A stretch of 12,687 bases of DNA. Source: Nitrososphaerota archaeon. GTDB taxonomy: Archaea; Thermoproteota; Nitrososphaeria; Nitrososphaerales; Gagatemarchaeaceae. The notes under the pieces were generated by a model. The model saw only the letters and a program-made list of their open reading frames with translations, was not told the origin of the DNA and did no database searches. This document shows positions 1-4,681 of this stretch, in pieces. The stretch covers positions 1-12,687 of the forward strand of contig VBPK01000078.1 in assembly GCA_005877225.1 (NCBI GenBank), given 5' to 3'. How positions within the stretch are numbered: the first letter of the stretch is position 1; every line of letters starts with the position of its first letter. Made by a program: the position numbers and the translations under genes.

Positions 1-1173
1 TGCAGGATCCTCTCCGAGTATTTTGTTCAGTGTTTCGGGTTCGAGGAGCAACCTTATTCTCTTTGTTCGCCCACGCCTTCCCTTACTCACTACGGCCGCT
101 TCGACCAAACCCAGCAAGTCCAACTCTGCAAGGATGCCACTGACTCGGCGTTGTGTCAGTAGCTCCGTCGAAGTCTTTTTCACTATCGAACTATAGGCGA
201 GGTAGACCTCGCCTGTATTTGTTCCGCCTATGAACCTCGAAACGGCCAGCAGTATGACTTTGTTCTGAAGAGGGAGAGAACGAACTGCCTCTTCGATGCG
301 GTCGTGTTCCATCTTGTCGGAGGCCTTCCTTACGCACGTGTCGTCGACTGTCTGCAGCCCTTCGCGTTCGCCGACCTCGCCAGCTATTCTCAACAAGTCC
401 ACCGCCCGCCTCGCGTCGCCGTGTTCAGACCCGGCCATCGCTGCGCACAGATTGATCGCGGACTCGGAGAATGCAGAGGGTTCGAAGGCTATGGCGGCTC
501 TCTCCTTCAGAATCTCCTTCAACTCGTCTACGTTGTACGGGGGGAACACCATCTCTTCCTCTCCTAGGCTGCTGAGTACGCGTGGGTCAAGGTCTTCCTT
601 GAATTTCAGGTCGTTGGAGATGCCTACCAGGCTCAAAGAGCCGGGGATTATTCTATCCCCCGCCCTTGTGAACTCGTACAGGCTGCCGTCGCCGCGGGTC
701 TTCACCAAGTAGTCTATCTCGTCAATTACGAAGATCACCTGACGCCCTCCAGACCGAATCCGCTCGAAGATCCGGCTGATCAGCTCTCCGATAGAGAGGC
801 CGGTGAAAGGGATTTCTTTTTTGGATAGTCCGAGAGATAGGGCGAATTCGGCCAGAGTTCTATATTCTGTTCCTGCGATTCTCGTGTTTACGTATGATAC
901 CGCAAGTGTGGACTCCGAGGTCTCGGCTTGAAGTCTTCCCAGTACATACTTCGCCACGGCAGTCTTTCCAGTACCTGTCTTTCCGTATAGGAGGAGGTTA
1001 GATGGTTTCGAGCCGTGAAGGACTGGCGCAAGGACTTCGGCGACCCCGTTGAGTTGGTTCTCTCTGAAAGGAAGTTTGTCCGGAACGTACTCGGGGGTGA
1101 GCACCTTTCTGTTGACGAATAGGGCCTTGCCTTCTTTGGCTCTCCTGAAGATTGAATCGACCTTTTCGGCCAT
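1..1173 (-). CDS. cdc6: Orc1/Cdc6 replication initiator (C-terminus cut by window edge)
   Basis: This is the archaeal origin-binding initiator AAA+ ATPase, which recognises origin recognition boxes and helps load the MCM helicase. Reading leftward from the ATG at 1173, 391 codons stay open to the edge with no stop; archaeal family members are usually about 390-420 residues, so little is missing. Seen in the translation: Walker A GKTGTGKT at residues 64-71, Walker B VIFVIDEID with D151-E152, a sensor-1 stretch VGISNDLKF, a sensor-2-like DARRAVDLL helix, and a C-terminal winged-helix region ending in a basic KGRRGRTKRIRLLL stretch. The start is supported by a box A-like element about 26 bases upstream, suggesting a leaderless message. 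An origin-box-like element lies between that box and the start codon, so autoregulation is plausible (inference). The adjacent non-coding region with origin boxes is the typical setting for this gene. Identification is firm. Confidence 0.95.
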   Translation of the reverse strand, partial: MAEKVDSIFRRAKEGKALFVNRKVLTPEYVPDKLPFRENQLNGVAEVLAPVLHGSKPSNLLLYGKTGTGKTAVAKYVLGRLQAETSESTLAVSYVNTRIAGTEYRTLAEFALSLGLSKKEIPFTGLSIGELISRIFERIRSGGRQVIFVIDEIDYLVKTRGDGSLYEFTRAGDRIIPGSLSLVGISNDLKFKEDLDPRVLSSLGEEEMVFPPYNVDELKEILKERAAIAFEPSAFSESAINLCAAMAGSEHGDARRAVDLLRIAGEVGEREGLQTVDDTCVRKASDKMEHDRIEEAVRSLPLQNKVILLAVSRFIGGTNTGEVYLAYSSIVKKTSTELLTQRRVSGILAELDLLGLVEAAVVSKGRRGRTKRIRLLLEPETLNKILGEDPA

Positions 1174-1178
1174 TCATA

Positions 1179-1199
1179 TTTCAGTGGAAACACTGGTTA
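1179..1199 (+). promoter_or_regulatory. ORB-like element in the cdc6 promoter
   Basis: The sequence TTTCAGTGGAAACAC followed by TGGTTA matches the ORB core at all but one position, but the G-string is weak. It sits 6-26 bases upstream of the cdc6 start and directly downstream of the predicted box A, so bound initiator would be expected to cover the transcription start. It may serve autorepression, origin function, or both (inference). Confidence 0.6.
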
Positions 1200-1208
1200 G
1201 ATAAGCTC
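1199..1208 (-). promoter_or_regulatory. Possible box A for cdc6
   Basis: On the minus strand the stretch reads GAGCTTATCT, a weak TATA-like match. Its centre lies about 26-30 bases before the cdc6 ATG, the distance expected for archaeal leaderless transcripts. The match is imperfect, so confidence is limited. Confidence 0.4.
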
Positions 1209-1378
1209 TCCGCCCCATCATTTCCGGTGCTACAGGTGAACGGTTTCGTGGCTGTTAGAATTGCACGGCACGTAGCCCGTTCTTGGTTGAAGAACGATCA
1301 AGATAAGCCAAGATGTCTAATATTCGAAACCAAGCATCGCAGCCTCGTCCACAACGGTCGGTTCCATACCGAGTTTTT

Positions 1379-1399
1379 TTCCACTGGAAAGAGAGGGGT
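1379..1399 (+). promoter_or_regulatory. Origin recognition box (ORB) 1, forward
   Basis: The element has the core TTCCACTGGAAA followed by GAGA and the G-string GGGGT, matching the archaeal mini-ORB/ORB layout of a dyad TCCASTGGA core plus a G-rich 3' element bound by the Orc1/Cdc6 winged helix and AAA+ domain. It is preceded by seven T residues and followed by a further G5 run (1401-1405). The G-string points toward the partner box at 1454-1474. Confidence 0.88.
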
Positions 1400-1453
1400 C
1401 GGGGGTGCATAGTGAACCAGAGTGAACTAGACCCCAGAGCGAGATGATAGCAG

Positions 1454-1474
1454 ACCCCAATGTTTCCACTGGAA
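1454..1474 (-). promoter_or_regulatory. Origin recognition box (ORB) 2, reverse
   Basis: On the minus strand the core reads TTCCAGTGGAAA, then CATT, then GGGGT. Core, spacer length and G-string match ORB 1 exactly in layout, in inverted orientation. The two boxes bracket 1400-1453, where origin unwinding would be expected by analogy with other archaeal origins. Confidence 0.88.
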
Positions 1475-1649
1475 CAACTCTACGCCTTTGGTCCAAGAGG
1501 GGGTCGATTCTCGCTCCTATAGTGCAAAACAAGCCGTTACAGAGGCGTTCGCAGACGGAGTCTAGTGAACACCTGTGAACTCTCCAGAATCTCTCATTGT
1601 GTGGTCAAAGATTCTTGTTGCATAGTTCACAAGTTCACACCCAGAGTGC

Positions 1650-1657
1650 CTTAAATC
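1650..1657 (+). promoter_or_regulatory. Box A for the winged-helix gene at 1674
   Basis: The stretch CTTAAATC is TATA-like. A start site about 26 bases downstream falls near 1676-1682, at the start of the following gene. The GTTCAC pair at 1625-1638 lies just upstream, where an activator or operator would be placed. Confidence 0.5.
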
Positions 1658-1673
1658 AGCCTTACAAGGGGAG

Positions 1674-2087
1674 GTGTTCACCGACTTGCGAAAGAGGGTC
1701 AAGATCGAACTCCAAGATGATGAAGGAACGAAGTACACTCTGGCCCTCGAAGGGAAGCTGTCGAGAGAGAAGGTGATGAAAGTCATGGACTTGATGGAGA
1801 TGATAAACGTCCCAGTCGAAGATGGTCATGGACCCACACCGAGTCAAGACACTTTTTTCGGGAAACTGTACGGTCTGATTGAAACATCGTTCCCTGGCGG
1901 CGAGTTTTCTTCCTCCGACGTAGCTCAGGAATTCGAGGAAAGATACGGCTTGCCAGTGAGGCTCGCCACAGTCTCCACGTACCTTTCTCGGCTTGCTGAT
2001 AAGAATCATTTACGGCGCGAAAAATTTGGCAATTCGTGGGTGTATCGGAGAGTCTATCTGAAGACTGCTCAGCTCGCCGACAGGTAA
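1674..2087 (+). CDS. Small winged-helix DNA-binding protein beside the origin
   Basis: This 137-residue protein is not one I can assign to a named gene. The N-terminal third (about residues 8-45) looks like beta strands followed by a helix rich in K, D and M (KIELQDDEGTKYTLALEG, then SREKVMKVMDLMEM). Residues about 60-130 fit a winged helix: SSSDVAQEFEERYG, then a recognition-helix-like LATVSTYLSRLADKNHLRRE, then a wing NSWVYRRV. A transcription-factor or origin-associated DNA-binding role is inferred. The start is uncertain. GTG at 1674 gives the longest frame and suits leaderless initiation, while TTG at 1686 has a good Shine-Dalgarno-like GGAGGTG nine bases upstream and would give 133 residues. 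It is convergent with, and overlaps by 19 bases, the next gene. Confidence 0.75.
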   Translation: MFTDLRKRVKIELQDDEGTKYTLALEGKLSREKVMKVMDLMEMINVPVEDGHGPTPSQDTFFGKLYGLIETSFPGGEFSSSDVAQEFEERYGLPVRLATVSTYLSRLADKNHLRREKFGNSWVYRRVYLKTAQLADR

Positions 2088-2644
2088 CGACGTCCCTCTT
2101 CCGTTAGTTCATACACAAAGGGTTTCTTCTCGTCAGCTCGAGAAACGAGGCGCCGTTCGAAGAGAGTCTTCATCAATCTGGCGGAGTGCTCTCGAGATTT
2201 TTTCACGAGCGTCTTGATTTCAATCGAGGTCCGGGGACGCTCTAAGAGGAGCTGGAGTACGACGCGTTCTGTTGGTTCCAGGCCCTCCTTTGTTGGTGCG
2301 GCGGGCTCCGTCTCCTCCCTTCGGTCCTCCTTCAGTTCCGTCTCCGGCTGTGGCTGCAACTCCACCTTTGTAGTCCGGAAGGGTGTGCGTTCCTTTGTGG
2401 CTGTAAGCACTTGCGCTTCGGCTAACCTTGATTCATAGACTTCGAACTTCGTCATAAGATCAAGAATCCTCTCGTCCTGCTTCTTGAGGCGAGAATCCAA
2501 GGCGTTCCAGATGTCGCGACCGAGCTCGGTAGATTCTGCAACCTTCGCCGTAAGATTCCTGTACCTGGACAGGAGAACCCAACTTAACACTACGAAGAAA
2601 CCGCTTATCCCTGCCGCAAAGTATGTGATTACGTCGCCGTCCAA
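2069..2644 (-). CDS. Membrane-anchored winged-helix protein
   Basis: This 191-residue protein has one hydrophobic N-terminal segment (about residues 5-26), followed by charged, helical, probably coiled-coil sequence (about 30-80, including SRLKKQDERILDLMTKFEVYESRL). Next is a Pro/Glu-rich linker (about 95-122) and a C-terminal winged helix resembling MarR/PadR-like folds (about 123-188: TERVVLQLLLERPRTSIEIK, then SARLMKTLFERRLVSRA, then PFVYELTEEGRRYL). The layout suggests a cytoplasmic DNA-binding domain tethered to the membrane, but target and signal are unknown. The start is TTG at 2644: an in-frame stop lies upstream with no ATG or GTG between, and a good box A sits about 30 bases upstream. 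It converges on the other winged-helix gene with a 19-base overlap. No named family is claimed. Confidence 0.8.
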   Translation of the reverse strand: MDGDVITYFAAGISGFFVVLSWVLLSRYRNLTAKVAESTELGRDIWNALDSRLKKQDERILDLMTKFEVYESRLAEAQVLTATKERTPFRTTKVELQPQPETELKEDRREETEPAAPTKEGLEPTERVVLQLLLERPRTSIEIKTLVKKSREHSARLMKTLFERRLVSRADEKKPFVYELTEEGRRYLSAS

Positions 2645-2670
2645 GGACGCCCCAGCTGTGATGTTACACG

Positions 2671-2679
2671 ATTATAAAG
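2671..2679 (-). promoter_or_regulatory. Box A for the membrane winged-helix gene
   Basis: On the minus strand the stretch reads CTTTATAAT, close to the archaeal TATA consensus. Its centre is about 30 bases upstream of the TTG at 2644, which supports a leaderless or near-leaderless transcript and that start codon. It lies in the short gap after the upstream gene, so the two leftward genes probably have separate promoters. Confidence 0.65.
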
Positions 2680-2683
2680 CATG

Positions 2684-3046
2684 TCACTCAATCACGACTC
2701 TCCTCACAATCTCGCGAATCACATCCAGAAGCTCCTCTTGGTGAGCCTCGTCAGGTTCAAAGCTTGACGGGAGGATTTCGATGAGGCGCTTGAGCTCTTC
2801 GCCGCGAATTAGACCCAAGTTCAAGCCAACAATCACTGTCCAGATGGCAGAATGAAGGTTTCGCAAAGCCTGATCGAGTACCCTGTGATACGTTCCTACC
2901 TTGACCGGGTGTGGTGTCCTCAGATTTGCCGCTTCTTTCGAGCTGATTTCGCCGCGAAGCACTCTTTGATGCAATTGAAGCGATTCGATTTGTGCTTCAG
3001 TCAGGGCGGATAACCTTCCCAGCTTTCTTGCGTACTCGTACCCCAT
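2684..3046 (-). CDS. Helical protein of unknown function, possible DNA-binding
   Basis: I do not recognise a named family for this 120-residue protein. It appears all-helical, with no signal peptide, membrane segment or cysteine motif. The segment about residues 34-60 (ISSKEAANLR, a short turn, then VKVGTYHRVLDQALRNL) has the spacing of a helix-turn-helix. A hydrophobic helix (about 66-80, HSAIWTVIVGLNLGL) and an acidic C-terminal helical region follow. The ATG start is supported by a box A 25-34 bases upstream. It is followed, after a 39-base gap, by the membrane-anchored winged-helix gene on the same strand. A regulatory role would fit the neighbourhood but is only inference. Confidence 0.75.
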   Translation of the reverse strand: MGYEYARKLGRLSALTEAQIESLQLHQRVLRGEISSKEAANLRTPHPVKVGTYHRVLDQALRNLHSAIWTVIVGLNLGLIRGEELKRLIEILPSSFEPDEAHQEELLDVIREIVRRVVIE

Positions 3047-3070
3047 AACTGAATGACATAATACAAGTTG

Positions 3071-3080
3071 GTATTAAAAA
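3071..3080 (-). promoter_or_regulatory. Box A for the 2684-3046 gene
   Basis: On the minus strand the stretch reads TTTTTAATAC. A start site about 26 bases downstream falls at about 3050, next to the ATG at 3046, consistent with leaderless expression. Confidence 0.6.
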
Positions 3081-3286
3081 CTCCCGCTACCTGAACTACA
3101 GTTATTGCACCTTTCTTATCTCGAATACACTATTTAGACGCACAAATACATGGTAAACAGTAATTTTCGATAAAGCTTTACCGGTGTAGAGGATAAAGCG
3201 GGTACGATACTGTGGACAAAACCAAATCTGATTGCGCACTTACCACGAATGTTTTATCTGTCGCTTGTAAAGTCCTGCCCGGGAAG
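3081..3286. promoter_or_regulatory. Divergent intergenic region with elf1 promoter
   Basis: There is no gene here. The likely elf1 box A is TTTTAT at 3252-3257, giving a start near 3281, just before the ATG at 3287. A perfect 10-base palindrome TAAAGCTTTA lies at 3171-3180, and GATAAAGC occurs at 3169 and again at 3191. Six-base arms GGTAAA (3152-3157) and TTTACC (3177-3182) form a weak inverted repeat. Operator function is possible but unsupported. Confidence 0.45.
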
Positions 3287-3541
3287 ATGGGTCGCAGAAG
3301 AAGGAAGACTTTGCGGGTTGTAAAGAGATCGCTCCCGAAGGTATTTGCGTGCCCTCGTTGCGGGATGTTGACTGTACGTATCACATCACATCAAGACGAG
3401 ACCTCACAAGACACGGTGTTCATGGTGGCGTGTGGCAACACTGGTTGTGGGCTACGTCGAGAACTAAGGTACCCCACACGCCGCGCAGAAATAGATGTAT
3501 ACAACACATTTGTAGACGACTTCGCGCGAGCAGGCGCTTAG
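3287..3541 (+). CDS. elf1: Elf1-like transcription elongation zinc protein
   Basis: The protein is 84 residues from the ATG at 3287 and resembles archaeal and eukaryotic Elf1, a small zinc protein associated with RNA polymerase elongation. It has the hallmark basic N-terminus MGRRRRKTLRVVKRSLPK, a four-cysteine zinc site (C22-x2-C25 and C49-x4-C54) and a C-terminal IDVYNTFVDDF segment matching the conserved DVY region. The second cysteine pair is spaced x4 (CGNTGC) where CxxC is usual. An upstream in-frame ATG at 3212 would add 25 residues unlike the family and would begin before the predicted box A, so it was not chosen. GGGP synthase follows after one base, so the two are surely cotranscribed. 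Confidence 0.85.
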   Translation: MGRRRRKTLRVVKRSLPKVFACPRCGMLTVRITSHQDETSQDTVFMVACGNTGCGLRRELRYPTRRAEIDVYNTFVDDFARAGA

Positions 3542-3542
3542 T

Positions 3543-4292
3543 TTGCAGCCTGGAAGAATCGAATCTTTACTTCTTTCGAGGGCCCAAAAAACAGGAAGCA
3601 TCTGTGCAGCGTTGATTGACCCGGAGGATTTCACAGCCTCGGAAGCCGCGACAGTCGCAACCGCCTCGCAGCGGGCAGGCGTCTCAGCGATTCTGGTTGG
3701 AGGCTCGACGGTAGCGGATCAGCGGCAACTCGACTCGGTTGTGACGAGGATAAAGAAGAGCGTGAGATGCCCTGTGATTCTGTTTCCAGGTAACATCACA
3801 GGCGTATCGCACTACGCGGACGCAATACTCTTCAGCAGTCTCCTGAACTCTACCAATCCTTACTTCATAATCGGCGCTCAAGCGTTGGGGGCTCTGAAAG
3901 TGTACAAGAGTCAACTGGAAAGCATTCCCATGGGATATCTGGTATTTGGGAGCGCCAGCAGCACGAGCTTCGTTGGGCAGGCGAACGGTATCCCATTCGA
4001 TAAGCCGAGCCTAGCTGTAATGTATTCACTGGCGGCGCAGTATCTGGGGATGAGGACACTATACTTGGAAGCGGGGAGCGGCTCGTCAGAGACAGTGCCT
4101 CCCGAAACAATCAAGACGGTTCGGAAACACTACTCGGGGCTCTTGATAGTCGGTGGTGGCATCACATCACAAGACAGAGCCAAGGAAATATCACGAGCCG
4201 GCGCCGATATGATTGTTGTTGGCAACCTTCTCAAGAAGGATGATTTTGAGCCGATCCTAACGGGCATTATCGAAAGCATAAGGCACGGATAG
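3543..4292 (+). CDS. Geranylgeranylglyceryl phosphate synthase
   Basis: This enzyme joins geranylgeranyl diphosphate to sn-glycerol 1-phosphate, the first committed step of archaeal ether-lipid synthesis. The 249 residues fit the family length and TIM-barrel layout. Visible motifs are CAALIDPEDF (residues 21-30), GVSAILVGGS (46-55), FPGNITGVSHYADAILFSSL (81-100), NPYFIIGAQ (105-113), YLEAGSGS (174-181) binding G1P phosphate, VGGGI (203-207), and GADMIVVGN ending at 228. The family's N-terminal aspartate is present in the IDPED segment, although the lysine often seen two to three residues later is replaced. The start is TTG at 3543, one base after the elf1 stop; no ATG or GTG is suitably placed. 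A decayed copy of this gene's last codons lies about 300 bases downstream, before polC. Confidence 0.93.
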   Translation: MQPGRIESLLLSRAQKTGSICAALIDPEDFTASEAATVATASQRAGVSAILVGGSTVADQRQLDSVVTRIKKSVRCPVILFPGNITGVSHYADAILFSSLLNSTNPYFIIGAQALGALKVYKSQLESIPMGYLVFGSASSTSFVGQANGIPFDKPSLAVMYSLAAQYLGMRTLYLEAGSGSSETVPPETIKTVRKHYSGLLIVGGGITSQDRAKEISRAGADMIVVGNLLKKDDFEPILTGIIESIRHG

Positions 4293-4358
4293 GCGGGAAA
4301 CGCAAAAGAAAATGTCTCTCCGCCATCTCTATCGACTCCACCTTGTGAGATAGAAGAG

Positions 4359-4405
4359 AGCACGTCACATATCACATAATTTTTGTCCGTCACAGTTGAC
4401 GTGCT
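4359..4405. repeat. Perfect 9-bp inverted repeat
   Basis: The arms AGCACGTCA and TGACGTGCT are exact reverse complements. They flank a loop with CACATATCACAT and a T5 run. This could be a terminator stem, an operator with distant half-sites, or the ends of a decayed small element. Nothing in the sequence decides between these. Confidence 0.5.
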
Positions 4406-4455
4406 TCACTGCAGACTTAATCCCACTAGAGACGCACGATTGTATCTCGACAGCC

Positions 4456-4482
4456 GAAGAGGCTCCCGTAGGGGTCCTCTTC
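4456..4482. repeat. Compact hairpin in the polC upstream spacer
   Basis: A 7-base-pair stem GAAGAGG/CCTCTTC encloses a 13-base interior in which CCC and GGG can pair further, leaving a short loop around GTA. No T-run follows, so a classic intrinsic terminator is unlikely. It could be an RNA structure in a polC leader, if one extends this far. Confidence 0.45.
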
Positions 4483-4589
4483 TCCTTCATCATAACCATC
4501 TTTGAAATTGTCAGGGTAAAACACTACAACGCTTATTTCTTCGTCTCCTTCCTCTCTCTTCTACATATAACTGCCTCATATCCAAGATG

Positions 4590-4657
4590 AACCTCTCAAG
4601 AAGGAGGGTTGCGAACGAATCCTGACGAACATCGTCAAAGGCATAAGACACAGATAG
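4590..4657 (+). pseudogene. Degenerate copy of the 3' end of the GGGP synthase gene
   Basis: From 4590 to the TAG at 4655-4657 the sequence aligns along its length with 4224-4292, the last ~22 codons plus stop of the GGGP synthase gene, at roughly three of four bases by hand count. In the matching frame it encodes LKKEGCERILTNIVKGIRHR-stop against LKKDDFEPILTGIIESIRHG-stop in the intact gene (11 of 20 identical, same stop position). One base is missing near the beginning of the match, so the reading frame is broken upstream. Similarity continues weakly past the stop. It ends immediately before the polC ribosome-binding region. It is a gene remnant, either from partial duplication or left when the resident gene was replaced. 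Confidence 0.75.
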
Positions 4658-4681
4658 GGGAGGAGCGCAGAGGGAGCTTCA

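Larger units (their letters stand above)
1174..1673. other. Probable chromosomal replication origin (oriC)
   Basis: This 500-base stretch has no convincing gene and lies directly upstream of cdc6. It contains two strong, inverted origin recognition boxes with identical internal spacing (1379-1399 forward, 1454-1474 reverse). Their G-strings face each other across a 54-base interval, and a T-run (1374-1380) abuts the first box. A third, weaker box overlaps the cdc6 promoter (1179-1199). Eight GTGAAC hexamers lie in and beside the region. Archaeal origins are commonly placed next to an orc1/cdc6 gene and carry inverted origin boxes, so the call follows from known architecture. No strongly AT-rich unwinding element stands out by eye; the interval between the facing boxes is the best candidate. 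Whether it fires, and whether it is the only origin, cannot be told from sequence. Confidence 0.85.
1236..1681. repeat. Eight dispersed GTGAAC hexamers in the origin region
   Basis: GTGAAC occurs on the plus strand at 1236, 1412, 1422, 1565 and 1575, and as GTTCAC (minus strand) at 1625, 1633 and 1676. Two plus-strand pairs have exactly 10-base spacing, one helical turn; the minus-strand pair is spaced 8. One plus-strand pair lies between the two facing origin boxes. The minus-strand pair ends 11 bases before the box A of the downstream winged-helix gene, and the last copy overlaps that gene's start. About 0.2 copies would be expected by chance in this length. They look like binding sites for an unidentified protein. 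Confidence 0.65.
4293..4589. other. Spacer with inverted repeats, no gene
   Basis: No convincing coding sequence is present. A perfect 9-base inverted repeat has arms AGCACGTCA (4359-4367) and TGACGTGCT (4397-4405) around a 29-base loop that contains T5 (4380-4384). A second compact hairpin, GAAGAGG (4456-4462) with CCTCTTC (4476-4482), has extra C/G pairing inside. TATA-like ACATATAAC at 4563-4571 could serve polC with a long leader. The T-run may end the elf1/GGGP synthase transcript. Function of the hairpins is unknown. Confidence 0.5.

Noticed and set aside
1487..1504. Possible fourth origin box (TTTGGTCCAAGAGGGGGT)
   Set aside because: It has the G-string but lacks the TCCASTGGAAA core, so it is too degenerate to call.
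1152..1532. Open frames of 71-86 codons on both strands inside the origin region
   Set aside because: They cross the origin boxes, show no family-like motifs or ribosome sites, and are explained by the non-coding origin.
3212..3286. 25-residue N-terminal extension of the Elf1-like protein
   Set aside because: It is unlike the family, and it lies upstream of the predicted box A at 3252; the MGRRRRK start at 3287 fits known N-termini.
4314..4400. Decayed copy of the polC 5' end after the first GGGP synthase stop
   Set aside because: A simple tandem duplication would predict one, but beyond a few bases around the ATG no similarity to the start of polC is visible.
4396..4590. 64-codon open frame in the polC upstream spacer
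   Set aside because: It spans the hairpin and has low-complexity hydrophobic/serine content, no ribosome site and no recognisable family.
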